64,000 bases of DNA from Mnemiopsis leidyi. Taxonomy: Eukaryota > Ctenophora > Tentaculata > Lobata > Bolinopsidae. The notes under the pieces are model-generated. The model did no database searches, was not told the origin of the DNA, and worked only from the letters and a program-made list of their open reading frames with translations. The stretch lies in assembly GCA_000226015.1 (NCBI GenBank), contig JH153106.1, positions 178,183 to 242,182 on the forward strand, given 5' to 3'. A program made the translations under genes and the position numbers. Shown here piece by piece: positions 11,401-25,000 of the stretch (position 1 is its first letter; the number at the start of each line of letters is the position of its first letter).

Positions 11401-14400
11401 ACACCACGATCAATTTTGTGGATCCTAGTATATCGAATAGATGATATCCAATCTATTAATTAAATTTTAGAATTAGAACTTGCTTTATATATTCATTTTC
11501 GGAATTGTACCTGATTTTATAATTTAAAATTGTCAAATAACTGATCGATAATATTTTCTAGGGGCAAGACCTTTGAATCATATAGTATACTTATAGTGCA
11601 AACCTTGTTTTTTGCAATTTCTCTTTGAGTATATAGACGTAAGAATCCTTGAGGAGGAGTCGGAAATATTTTCTATCACGTGACTTCGTTTCCGTAGTTC
11701 TCAATTATGCAACTTTTCATGTTAAAAACCAGAGAATGAGATCGTATCGGTAAACTTAAAACTTATAGTTGCAGAGGCAGTTCTAGTCACGCTTCAAGTA
11801 TTTCAATGTTAGTCGTAACGATTCACACGAAAGCGACAACAATCGTGGCGTAACTTCCCCGTTTCAAGCGGGAAAACTTTCTGTCATGGTCGCGTATCTA
11901 GGCCATGAGGTACGATCATCAGATAAGCATGCCTCCTCTCACTTACCGGTCACACTTCATTGGCGACAAAGCAGTTGCAGGAGGAAACCAGCTTTAATTC
12001 GATTTATTGTGATTTGTTGTCGAGCACAGCTTGTAATCGTGTTTCATTTCCTGCTTCGACCGGATCGAGCCAGTAATATTGCAACTCCGACCGTCTGTTC
12101 GGCGATCTGCGGACAGCACTTCACCTTCCCTTCCCAATTTCTCATGTCCACTTGTCTGCATGGCCATGCCTAACTCTCCAACTATGGAGCTGCTCCAGTT
12201 AGAAAATCTTTTAGTTTCGCCTCTTAACTCAGGATTTTTGTCAAAAGCTTGAGAACTGAGAACGAACAGATATGTTAAGGTTTATTCTTAATTGTCCTAG
12301 TTTGATCAGTTTCAATTTTTCTCGTTTTCAAATTGCTTGGTTAAATTATATAATGTCGATTATCAAGAAATTTTGGACTATTCTAACCATTCGTGTTTGT
12401 CAAAGTCTAAATATTCATGTTGTTCATGTTGTCAATGTTATTGTGATTGTACTTGTAGGTGAGTATACTAGTAGGTGTTTTTTAAGTTTCATGTTGGACC
12501 TTTCTGTCATCAATCACATCGTAATAAGGTAGTTGTAGGACAATAAATTGAAACTAATCTTAAGCGGTCAGCATATTCAAGGATATACTTACAGATTTAT
12601 AGTTAATTGCAACTTCATGAAAATTGCGACACAACTATGAATGAACAGATGAACTTTCGGTATTAATATTATGTTAAATTTGCCTTCAAATCGTGTAGAT
12701 TTGCCCTCATTTTAATATTCTCGTTGGGAAGATGCTAGCAAGTCACCTAACATGCTGATTGCTGAATCTCAAATGGGGCCCAGACCATTATGATGGGTCA
12801 TTCATAACTTTGGTTGGATAATTAATTACTATTCAATGAATAATTCACTTAAGTATTATATTATTGATCCATGACCATTATGCTACAAACCACAATCGAG
12901 ATTAAGGATATGTATGACCCAACCTAGGTCAGTGTTACAAGAGCCAACCTCTGATCACAACCTCCAACATTCAACTGAGAACAAGTTTTACGTAAATCTT
13001 CCTCACTGATCGTGCACAATACATCTTGAATAGATCTGTCAAATTTCCAGTATTACTTCACCTCCCTGATCTCAACCTTATCTCACAACAAATTCGCACT
13101 GCGTGTACAGATCGATAGTACAGTAAAACTTTCAGGCAGATCTTGCTTTTTCATCACTCTTGAGCATGTTGTTTCTGCAATCACCTAGATTAATATCGTT
13201 CTGATATGTGCGAGTTTTAATCATATCAAGCTAAGGTGAGAGGATTTCACACTATCGGAGTACGCTGCTGTGATTAACTTCCGACCTGTTGGTTGGTCTG
13301 ATTCACTAGTACTCATCTTTACGACTTCGGTGCACTTGTTTCTAATGACAATCTATGTATCAAGATTAATGACACCCCGGTTCTAGCTCTTGGACTACAC
13401 TGCGGTGTTTATTTAGGGGGGTTTTTGTCTGGTGTTTTTGTCTGGTGTTTTTTCAATCAGCCATCAGAAGTGTTACACTGAAGGAGCTCTTGATATGGAG
13501 CATCCTTGACTGTGACGAGGAGCATCCTTGACAAGGAGGATACCAATATAGCTTTTGTGCTGTAAAATCAGTGAAGTAGGCTGTGATTATGTGATTATAT
13601 CACAATGAGGGCACAATAGACATTGGCCATTATAACAATGGTATTATTTCTTTAAGTCAAGTTCAATTATTGAAGTAATTAAAGATCGAGTTTCAAGAGG
13701 ATTGTCGCTCATTGACTATTTTCCTTGCGTTACGAGAACAGTGCCAAGGAACTTGAGTGCAGTGGGTACTTTATTTCCACAATTCTTATCACTGCTATAA
13801 GGAACTAATTTCTGTCAATTTACATTATAGATATCAAGATCTTTGAATTAAAAAATTTTCCGTTTCCGTGAACTATGAGAACTGGAACTTCCGCTAGGAT
13901 CTGATTACATTACTTTATCTTAATTAAAATTTACTCCAATTGCTAGATATTATCAGTGGAAGTTGATATCTCAATTAATAAAGTTTAACATCCAGCAATC
14001 ACCCTATACTTATAATGGGTCTTGTAATGGAGCTAGAATTTAGACCCGTAAAACATTTCGTTTTCTTTTGTTGTCCAGCATTGCTTTTTTGAAAAAATTC
14101 TTTTAAGTTACATGTGGTTTTCCAATTTTCGTTCCTCAAACCTGAAGTTATGATATGTATTATATCCCATTTTCACTGCTAGAAAATACCAAAGTCTTGT
14201 TTCCATAACACAGGTTAAGCGTGCATTAGTGAACTATGTCAGTATGTACATACAGTTAGGTCACAGATTCAGTACACAAAATACCCTGAACCGTTTAAAC
14301 TACAAAAGCTAATAGCTTTGGCTTATTCATGTGTTTATGATGCATCATTCTGTGAGCCTGAGCGATTAGGCATCACTCTGACACTAGCTGAGCTCGAAAA

Positions 14401-15705
14401 AGTAGAATTTTGGTGTTTGAGTATGTTCTCATGTTAGTATTTTGGTATGTTAGTATGTTCTTATGTTAGTATGTCAGTATGTTAGTTATAGTTAGTATGT
14501 TGAATTCATGTTATGAATATGTGCAATTACATTATGCAGCTGTATGTTATTGTAACAGTTAACATCTGAGAAGTTAACGTGGAGAGCACATCTCTCAAGT
14601 TATACAAATTATCTGGGATGACGTTCTTTATATCATCATCCATCAGACATTCAGACCTTTAATCATGATGTGAATGCTTTAGATTTCTAGCTCGCTAATT
14701 CAGATCGATACTTTAGATTTATCGTATTATCATTGTTGGCAAATTAGTTTTCTTTACTTTGCTATGGGGCATGTGGCTGTATAACTATAAGGGCTATTTT
14801 TATCAGAAAGTTTTCCTGAAGTCAACATTTTAAATTGGAGACTGGCGCTTTTTAAGATTTCAAAAGTTTTTTTGCATGAAAGAAAAAGTTCAATCTTCCA
14901 ATCTTTAAGAATAAGAGCCCATATTCATCTATAATTGGTTAACTCGCATATTAGCGATACTTTTCCATGACAAATTGACGGCCGGCGACATAATATTCTC
15001 AAGGAATATCGTACTGAAGAATAAATATATGAATTTTTTTCTTTTTATAGCTGATCTTTTATAATGTGTGTTTTAATATGCTTTGCCTTTTGTTTAAAAC
15101 CAACATTAAATCACACTAGGACTGCTGGATTTCTGTGATTATTTATTCTCAAATAGGCCATCACATATACCACTACCTATATTTATTAACGATATATCAA
15201 GTTTATATTTATATGCGGCATAACTTAGCTGCTTCCGGTCTTATAGATAGGCGGTATCCCACCTTTTGGCCTAAAATCACTAAAACCACTAAATTTCATA
15301 ATAACGCCAAGGAAAGCAAGCGACGGCGCGCCATAAACAAATGACATTAAAATTTCTAACGTCGCTCCCTAAGTCTACTAATACTATTACCGTTTACTAT
15401 GATCAGTAATTTTTTTCGGCAGTGCCATGTGTTCCGCCTTACCACTTCCACAGAGTTAATGCGAAAATTGCATTTACCCTCAAGACAAACTAAATTTGCT
15501 GTGTACAGGTAAATATATACTTGTCCGTGGGAGAGACATGTCGCGGCGTCTTGCTCTATTAGCGCTATCGTAAACTTTATTTTGTCCCACGTTTTTCTCT
15601 CCCTCCCTATCCCTCCCTATCTCTCCCTATCTCCTTAACTCTCGCCAAGGAAGCAGCTTGTTTTAGTGTGATTTTTATTTATTGAATCTGCTGCTCAGCT
15701 TCGTG
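8468..15705. other. Long non-coding stretch
   Basis: No exon chain, RNA gene or complete transposon was recognised. The sequence is AT-rich with scattered short frames that show no family signature. A TTAGTATG-type degenerate tandem repeat lies at about 14405-14510. It is probably intronic if the exons at 8426 or 15706 belong to a downstream gene, otherwise intergenic. Confidence 0.4.
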
Positions 15706-15753
15706 ATGACTTCCGAGGATCAGTTTATCTCTCCACGCGACATCAATCAGCAT
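15706..15753 (+). CDS. Candidate first coding exon (16 codons)
   Basis: The ATG opens MTSEDQFISPRDINQH and ends at a strong donor (CAT|GTAAGT) in phase 0. A CT-rich tract (about 15596-15640) lies upstream. Phase 0 fits the acceptor at 22011, so this is the better-placed candidate for the 5' exon of the four-repeat gene at 22011-28563, with an intron of about 6.3 kb. Nothing besides phase and order supports the link. Confidence 0.4.
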
Positions 15754-18700
15754 GTAAGTTTGTCAATGTCACCAGCATGTACAATTTAAGTTTGTAGTCA
15801 GACAGTCAGTTATATTTTTCTCTAGTTCTTATTCTTGTTATGGGATCCTCGAAATTTGAATTGTGCAAAGACGTGCACAGGTGTTATAAACCTGAAAATT
15901 GAGTGAACCATCAGTTATGTTGACAGCAGTAAAAGCGGATTGATTTAAGTACAATATTGTTTTACAATCCTCATTCATTATTCTATTAGTTTAAAAATCT
16001 AATTATAATGCCTTAACCTTTAGTCGGCAGTCGTATCATTGAAGTCGTTCTAAGTGTCATTATATGGTTCAGAATTAGCTTTTTGGGCTGGTCAATAACA
16101 TGAGTCTTCTCCAATTTTGCACATCTGTAAGATCATTAATCTATAAGTATAAAGCACTATAGATTATATTTATAAAGCAGCAGAGCAAATTAACTATAGC
16201 GCGGTAGAGGCGATCCTTATCCCAGTACCCCAACTTCTCCTGCATATATCTGATTTTGTTGATTTTTATTAATCTATTCTAATAGATGCGTTGATGTGAT
16301 TAACTACTATATAAAACTACTAGAGGTTAGAAATTTTAAAAAGATTTCTATCACATAGCAATAAACGAAACATAATCGCATGTGTCTAACTTAGTGTGTT
16401 ATAATGTTGTATAGCTGAAAGCACGGTGTCAACCTACACGGACCGCCCTTAACTGGCCGATCCCCGTTTACAAGCCATGTAGCAGGGGACCAGATAAGGC
16501 TAAACCGGTAAACGGGCATAGTTAAACACCGTACTTCCATCTTGGGACTAGTAAACAACTAGGAAATATTTCCTAGTGTTTAAAGTTCACGAGACGAAAG
16601 CTGTGCAATTCAGCAAGATCCTAAGGATATAAATTTTCATTATCAGAATCTCAGCTCCGTTTAATTGTATATTTTCAAATCGATTTTAATAACCAATGCC
16701 CTGGTTTCAATGAAGTTAAAGAATTTCCGTTTTACATTTTGACGTAAAAATCGAATAAAATGAAGACAGGTGAAGTCATGTCAAAAAATGTATCTTTTAT
16801 ATGTTCCAAACCCATTAATTATCAATTAAGTTAACCGATACATCTGAAAATACAGGCGATGCTACTGTTTTTAATTATCTTTAAATTGGTTTTACAGTAA
16901 TTTCACGTTTTCCTCCCATCACATATACTCGTTACTGTACAAAGGCTGAACTGGTACATAACAAACTATACATATTCAACGTATATATCGCACATTTGTT
17001 ATCGCTTATCATCATTTTTAATTTTCTTCCGCCAGCAGTGACACTTTTTCGAACTCTAATTAGATCATATATCAATATCATATCAGTTCCCTCTACTAAT
17101 TTTGTTTAGATTTTGACAGAAATGATTTCGATCTTTACTCGGCAGCACTTTCTATGTAAATTACTATAATCTGTTATAATGCCGAATCGAACAGCGACAA
17201 TCACCTCAAACAAATGTGGAATCTTTAATGTGTTGAAACGCATGAGGCCTAATAACTTTTACGTCAATTATAATTTTATCACTTATTAATCTATTTGTAT
17301 TCTGCAATCAATGTCTTAGTTTTCAAGATTTTATATCTGTGTTATTGCTTAGTTGCCACTGACGATAAAAAGCTTGTTCATGTAATTGTCTCAATATCAA
17401 TACAATGTCTCATCAACATTTCCTGACATAGTGTGATGTAATTGTATACTCTTTAAATGTACTATAATGTATAATGTATACAGTAAACCCTTTGAATATA
17501 TAGAATAGCTTGTACACCCGATTGTTACTTAACTGGAATTTCCATCTGTACATGCCAAGTCCAAGATTCAGCTGTGAGTTGATGTTCACTTGCTGGTAAC
17601 TTCCCTTTATTAAGATTTGCTCTAGAAATACCAATAATGCCGGATTATCCCAGGGTTGCTATGTCTTAGAGCCGAGTTACGAATGCAATATGTGACTACT
17701 TTATATTACTATTACTATTATTAGTCTGGACAAGTACAACTACAAGCTTGCACATATATATAGCGCGGCCGGATTCCCGCCAATAAGCTCAACAACTTGT
17801 GGGACCTTTAAAAACGCAGAGACCTGTGCAAGTCCCTGAAAATTCAAGTTATTTTGGAATTTGCAATTATGAGAGTTCGCCGCCCGGAATTTTTTTCTGT
17901 TTAACGAGTCGTAGGAGACGAGCCGGCAATTAGTTAGAATTTCTTCGAAGTGTGTGTGTGTGTGTATACAGCACCCGGCAATGTTATATACTCGGCCGAA
18001 ATATTCTGTATTTTGTCGCGGAATCCCCACAAAACGACACCAAATCTTTTCTTGGTGCTGTGTAGGACACTTTGTTGAGTTTGAGAGTTGTTTTTGTGCG
18101 GCTTGAGTTCCTTTTGTTGAGGTCTTGTTTGATAACGTTTAAAACGTAATATTTTTCATTTTTAACTTTAACGACCCGAGAGTTAATTTCCAGCTTAACT
18201 TTTCGTCAAAGTTTTAAATAAGTGAGAGGTCTTTATAGTAAAACCCTCACTTTGCTACCTCTGTTTTTAACCTTTACGTTTTTAAAACCTTAGTAATAGT
18301 TTAGGAATTTCGACCGTAAATAACTCGAACTAAATTTAAGCCAACATGTTTTGACAATTTGTTACAGTAATTTAATTGACGTATTATAATATTATCACAT
18401 TAGTATTCTGATATTGTGAGCTCTGAAGTCTGAATACATCGTCAGAGTTACTGGATCTACTAGCGTGATTAATAGCAACATGTTCCCTGCAATCTGATAA
18501 TTGGAGTCAGATTACAGACCTATTACCACGACACTACCGAAATCCTGTTCTCTGACCACTTTGACTTGGGTCGGGGTCCGTATCCTGTCTCAAGATAGTG
18601 GAGCTGCTTTCTGCCACGGTGGAGAAAATGCTGCGACAAGTAATTATAAAAGTTTGATTGAGCTATACTGAATAAGAAATTGGCTAAATTTTATATTAAG

Positions 18701-21700
18701 ATATTTTAAAGTGCTTTGAATTGAATTTAGCTTCGCTGATTTATTTATAACTTTGTAAAAAAGATGTACACTAGAATTTTAACAAGCTTTGCTGATTTTC
18801 GTTAAGATATCTGATGATGATAAAATTGGATTGAGCTGTGCAGATTGCGCTTTGACATAGCTATATAGATTTTGATTGAGTGTGATGAGTGGTTGGGTCT
18901 GATCTTTTAAGCTTACATTCTGAATAAATCTTAAATCTAGATCCTGAATTCTTGACGGGAGGTCGGGAGCGAGCCATCTGCTTTCCACTTAATAAGTCTC
19001 TTGCCTGATACTCATTATTTTACTTTTAACGCAATTAGGAAATGGCAAAATACTAACGACATAATGTCGGCAGATCTGATGTTTACTTCCACTATCCAGT
19101 ATCCAAAACGCTATGTCAGTCAGATTTCATCGCTTCTTGTTTCTGACTGCTTTTTAGATGTTTTGTATAAGGCTCAACAGTGAACCATGACTTTTTCTTC
19201 TACTTGCCCAACATAGAATAGAATACTAATAGAGTGACAAAAGTTCCCATGTATATGTCCTTGCCAAACTCGTTGGTGATGATGGGATCTTTTACCACTT
19301 TTACGGAAACCTACCTCACTGCAGCAGCTAAAACAATAGTCTAGCTTAGCCAATTATAGAACTGAGGCTGAGAGATGTGGCTGAGTCTGTGGTTAGTAAT
19401 GCTTGAGGTACTTTTATAATTAATCTCTCAACAGAGAGAGACTATGTCTTATACACTATTCACTGACGTACTTAAAAGCTAATATCTTCCTCAATAAGGA
19501 TAAGCCGCGGCATAATTTTTGTCCTTTATGCGTTCTTTCCTATTTTTCCTGAATAATCTGTTTTTATACAAACCATTTACAAAATATAGAGAGAGATTCG
19601 CATAATATTTAACTACACTAACAGCTCCTGCATGGGCTCAGAATAAAACTATTCTGCAACCTGAAACATTCAACAATAAGTATATTCCTCATTTTATTGG
19701 CCTTGCTATCATTAACATTTACTTGATGTTGTTATTTACGGGTTTATAGGTCAAATCCCCGAATTTCGTTCCATATGAATATAGTAAGGTATCTATAAAA
19801 AACTAGGAAAACACCAGAGTGTTACTCACAATAACTACTACTAGAATGTAACTATTACTTAAATATCACGACTACTAGAATATAACTACTACTAGAATAT
19901 CACTACTACTAGAATATCACTACTACTTAACTACTAGAATATATACGAGCTAATTTACAGATCAAACAACACGTTATCACATCATTAATTCATCATACCG
20001 CATTGTCTTCTTCATTGAGATTGAGAACAAATCAGAGTCGAAGTCACGCACTCCATCGAATGGTGTGCTTGTCGCATTTTGATCAATCAATTAAAATTCA
20101 TCTCAATCCTCATTCGTAAGTCGCTGCCTACTTGCACGTACATCTGTCAGAAAAACAAAAAGCAACAAATTTACCTGACAAAAGATGACGAAAAATTAGC
20201 TGACACTATCGATTGTAATAGCTAATAAAATCACAGTGGGAGGATCCCATTGCTGTAATGCTACATACATATATGCTCTTATTGTGTGTTCCCTTTTGTG
20301 TGGCGGAGATCATGTGATCCAGCAATACAAAACCAATACATTTCCCGTCCAGCGCTTCAGTCAACAGAAAATTCATTTCACAATTATATGTGGACTTATA
20401 TTGCCCAGACTTTCTTTTCTTGGCAATTACATCTAGTCTTGTATATACATATTGTTGTGGAATTCTGAGTAGGCGGCCGGCCCGTAGAGACGTGTGAAAT
20501 TGACGGCATTGTCTGGAATTTAAACTCTGCAGTTCCCACCGTGACGTCTGACTCTGCCGCGGTTACTTCTCCAACCAATGCATGGAACGAAGAACGCCGT
20601 AAAGGTTTTGTGAAGCATTTTATTTTCGTTCGTGGATCATTGAGTACCTTCTTGTTAGTTCTGTACTGAGCAAAAACCAAAGTCGTCAGGACAAAAGTTG
20701 TGAGCCTTAGAGTTAGACTTTCAGTTGATTTCTCGCATTGTATTAAGGTCATACATTGTATTAAGGTCATACATTGTCGCCTTGCAGCGTTGATCATAAA
20801 TCTAGTCATTTCTTGTTATGAAAAATAATTTTATAATTAAAAATGAACCCACAGCGATGTTATTCTTAACCATAAACTGTGACAAAATGTTTTAAGTTTT
20901 TTTGCTGATTGCTCTCTGCTGATCTTCAATCTTTCTGATCTTTAGGTTTATAGTCTCTTGATTTCATATCCTGCTTCTGTGGTTGCTTGAAAGTATACAG
21001 GAAGCAAATATTTTGTTTTCATTTATAACTGAATCTTGTGGAACCTCAATGTAAATACTTAAATTAGAACAAAAAATTTACATTAACGTATATCATGACA
21101 AAGCAGACGTGATATCTAATGTTAACTGTAAATTGTAAAGAGTGTGGTCTAGAGGGCAGAAGACATATATATATACCAGCCTCGAATTTCTTTGTTCAAA
21201 ACTGTTGAAGGTGATAAAACCGCGTAAAGCTTCTATGTACCTTGCTGCTTGTCAACAAGAAAGAATAACTTTCAGTTGGCTCCTCGTGCAAAGTCTGCGA
21301 GTCTAGTTAGTGTCTGCCTATTAAGTTCCTTAAGGTGACCAGATAACAAACCCTTACATTCTAACAACCATGCCCTGTTTCCCAGGTTACAGCCATTCCC
21401 CATCTCCCAGGTTTCAACCCCTAACAACCATGCCCCATTCCCCAGATAACAACCATGACCCATTTCCCAGGTTTTAACCCCTGACTTCCATTTCCAAGGT
21501 AACAACCCCTCAAGACCATTCCCAACTTCCCAAGTAACCACCTCAAGGCCAAACAACCACAAAATGCTTAAATGCAGGCTTAAAAACAACTCTTGCAGTA
21601 TACCATGAACATATGCCCATGGTACTGATAACAACATGTTACTGATAACACCATGGTACTAATAACAACATGTTACTGATAACACCATGGTACTGATAAC

Positions 21701-22010
21701 AACATGGTACTGTCACTGATAACAACATGTTACTGATAACAACATGGTATTGATAACAACATGTTACTAATAACAACATGGTACTGATAACAACATGGTA
21801 CTGTCACTGATAACAACATATTACTGATAACAACATGGTACTGATAACAACATAGTACTTATAACAACATGGTTACATGGTACTTATAACAACATGGTAC
21901 TTATAACAACATGGTACTTATAACAACATGGTACTTATAACAACATGGTACTGATAACATCATGGTACTAACAAGCCCTGTATCGATAACATCTAACGAC
22001 CGTGCCCCAG
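15754..22010. other. Non-coding stretch with several tandem repeats
   Basis: No exon chain is supported. It contains a short GT run (about 17951-17964), an ACTACTAGAATATC-type repeat (about 19836-19940), a CCCCAGGTTACAACCATT-type repeat (about 21355-21560) and a TACTGATAACAACATGG minisatellite (about 21605-21990). The 137-codon minus frame at 20396-20809 and the 121-codon minus frame at 21272-21637 lack family signatures; the second is partly repeat. Confidence 0.45.
21605..21990. repeat. 17-bp minisatellite directly upstream of an exon
   Basis: Roughly twenty imperfect copies of TACTGATAACAACATGG, with variants TACTTATAAC and TACTAATAAC. The array stops about 20 bp before the acceptor of the exon at 22011. 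A separate CCCAGGTTACAACC-type array lies just upstream at 21355-21560. The units have no spacers, so it is a minisatellite and not a CRISPR-like array. Confidence 0.88.
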
Positions 22011-25000
22011 GTATGCAGTATGGGTATGACGACCTCGTCACTGGACTTGCCCCCTGCAGAAGACTACCTGACGCAGGTGTGTCTTGCTCTCAGGGAGTGC
22101 TCCTCAGTCCGGCTTATCCACGCTCCTAAAGAACTACGGGAGGTCGTTCAGAAGGCGGTGGAGAAGCACTGGTCTCCAGGTTAGTTAGGTTTCTGGATCT
22201 TAGTGGCGATGAATCCTTGATGACTTTTTATTTTTCCGTCTGTTTGTGTCTTGCTAATAGAGAACGGTATTCGTGGGGAAGTGTCTCAAATCAAAACAAT
22301 TTGGAGACACCTCCTAAATCAAAACAAATATGAGACACTTCCCCACGAATACTTATCGTGATTCAAAAAGGTCGTAAAATAACCAAATTAATTGGTATCT
22401 TAATCTGTCCAAGGTGGCACCAAGATTCTTGAGACGGATACTCTATGGGAATACCGGCTAAAGGGTCTTCCTTTTTGGAACTCTTTCTCTCCACAGCGGT
22501 CTCTGCAAGTAAGAGTTTACTCCACTGTTATCTATTGAGATTATACTGTTAACACTTAAATTGTTAATTACTTACCAGTTCATGCTATTACTGACACTCA
22601 TACCTTGATCCCGAAGTAGAATAATTCTAATATCCAAACAACCACTAATCTACATGATGGTGCTAAATTTAAACACGCCACTTTTCATCCCACCCTCACC
22701 ACGCCAGTTTCCATCCCCTCCTCACCACCCATCTAACCCAGGTACACTCTCTGATCTGCTACATGCTGGACGAGATGCAGGTAGCAGGATGGGACGTCCA
22801 AACTGCCACCGATCTCTCCCGGTGTAAAGACCTCTCCACTTTCTTCCTCAAACGACGAACCAAGGCCATGACTGATCGTGACGATCCGGTTCGTGCGCGA
22901 CGAAATGTAAATAACTGGGATCACGGTCGGACGCATGAGAGTAACAAGCATGTCTGGAGATAATATATCTCTATATCTCTCTTCTGGGAGCATTACACTT
23001 GATCTTACATTGTACTGCCATGCTTCTCTGTATAAATCTTGTCTTCAAAACCTAATTCTCTTGATTCTTAACTTAGCTCAAATGTGATCAAATCTTATTT
23101 TGACTTGTTTTACAGATGATGAAACTTCTCAGATAATACTCTACATTTTAGCAGTCTTGGTCCACGTCGTGGCCATAAAATTTGGATAGTACCCTGACAA
23201 TGAACACTGAGCCTGCTTCTGTTATCTCTCATACTCTCTCAGTCTTTACTGAGGCGAAATCCCAGTCTTTTACTGAATGAAAGCATTTTTACTTTAACCT
23301 TTGCTCTTTTAAATTCTACTTTACAATGATTCATGTTTCTATTGTTTCTACACTTTCTCTATATCTGTAAGCCATTCTTTCTGAATCACCAACACGTGCT
23401 GATCACAGTGATGTCATCCTAACTCAAGAGACTAAACTATTCATCGATAACACAACACCACCCAGAGAATGATGTTCAGTGCTACGCTTGCTGACAAGAA
23501 CAAGGTTTACGTTGTGAACGCCCCCAAACACGTCATCAACCAGCTCTTCACCATCTTCAGCAACCACTGGTCCAAAGGTCAGCAGGAATAATGAGGGAAC
23601 AATGAGTTCAATCAGGAACTGTTGATATGACGTTTCTATGTTGTGATTGGTCATTACCTTCATCAATGATCGGTTGATATCGGTTGAAAGATCAATTAAC
23701 CGTTAATTTGACCAAAAATTTTTGGCAACTGTTTTTGTTTGAGTCACATATATGTATAGCATAATATCTAGTAGCCCTTTGATTACAAGTAAAAAGTAAT
23801 CTTGGCAGCGTTACCTTTGCAACGTTCATCATTTTAACCTGGTAACATGAGCCATGTTACCCTGGTAACATTACCCATGTTTCCCTTGTAACCTTAAGTT
23901 TAACCATGTAACAATGGAAACATTACTCATGTTACACAAGTAATGTTTCCCAAGTTACCCTTGTAACGTTGCCCATGTTACCTTGTAACGTTACCCATGT
24001 AATCTTGTAACTTAACCCATGTTACCTTGTAACGTAGCCCAACGTAACGTTAATCGCATTACCCTGGTAACTTAACCCATGTTACCCTGGTAACTTAACC
24101 CATGTTACCTTGTAATGTAGCAAGTGTAACGTTAATTGCGTTACCCTGCTAGCATAACCCATGTTACTTTGAAACTTAACCCATGTTACCTTGTAACTTA
24201 ACCCATGTTACCCTGGTAACGCTAATCGCTATGTTACCCTGGTAACATTACCCACGTTACCTTGTAACGTAACACATGTTCAGGAGTACAGAGAGTCTCC
24301 AGGAATAAGTACGGTACCATCTTCACGCTGAAGGGAGAACCCTGGTCCGATGGAAAGTCTGCTTCTATCCAGGCGAGCTCTCTAGTTCACCGTCTTGTTT
24401 ATACGATAGGTGGGTAGTAAACAATGTTCTTTGTTGGTGGTTTAGAGGGTTCTAATTTTCTCGCTGTGTTGCTTGTGTGGACAATGACGCAATGAAATAG
24501 ACAAAGTATTGAAAAAATAGAAAATATAGAAGTATAGAAGTGTAGGCCAGCACCGTGCTGTCAGCTATACACTAGACGTAAACAAAATGTAAATGTAACC
24601 TATCCACGTTTTACCAGGCTTGCTGGGGTGGGACGTGAGTACTATTGCCCGTGTAAAGAACTTCAGGGACACCATCTTCTTTAAACAGAAGAGAATGAAG
24701 AAATTTGACGATCTTGTCGGCTGTTTCCTATCGATCAGCTTTTACGGTAAATTCGTGTTTTTCTCAAAGATTTTTTCATTAATTCATTATGATTTGTCTT
24801 AAGAAACTTAGAACAACTATAATCGCTAAACAGCAATCGACTTGTGTTTAATTCTAGGTGGTGGACCATAATAGCAGCTGTAATCTTATCATCATTAATT
24901 GATTCCAGGTAAAAACAGGCTGCGACTGATACACTGCAGTGATCCCAACATAGCGGAGGACATTGAAAACTTCATCATCCAGAGTTGGGAGCCGGGTCTT

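Noticed and set aside
16415-16560. GC-richer patch with short complementary words, considered as a tRNA or small RNA
   Set aside because: No cloverleaf with T-loop and anticodon arm could be drawn.
17740-18030. 96-codon minus-strand frame with a His/Thr run
   Set aside because: The HTHTH run comes from the GT microsatellite; the rest has no family signature.
20396-20809. 137-codon minus-strand frame
   Set aside because: No family signature, no signal or domain pattern, includes short direct repeats (IQCMTLIQC), and no splice-consistent partners were seen.
21272-21637. 121-codon minus-strand frame with repeated WEMGNG
   Set aside because: Part of it is the CCCAGGTTACAACC repeat read on the minus strand; not protein-like otherwise.
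21605-21990. CRISPR-like regular repeat
   Set aside because: Units are contiguous without unique spacers and vary in sequence; this is a eukaryotic minisatellite.
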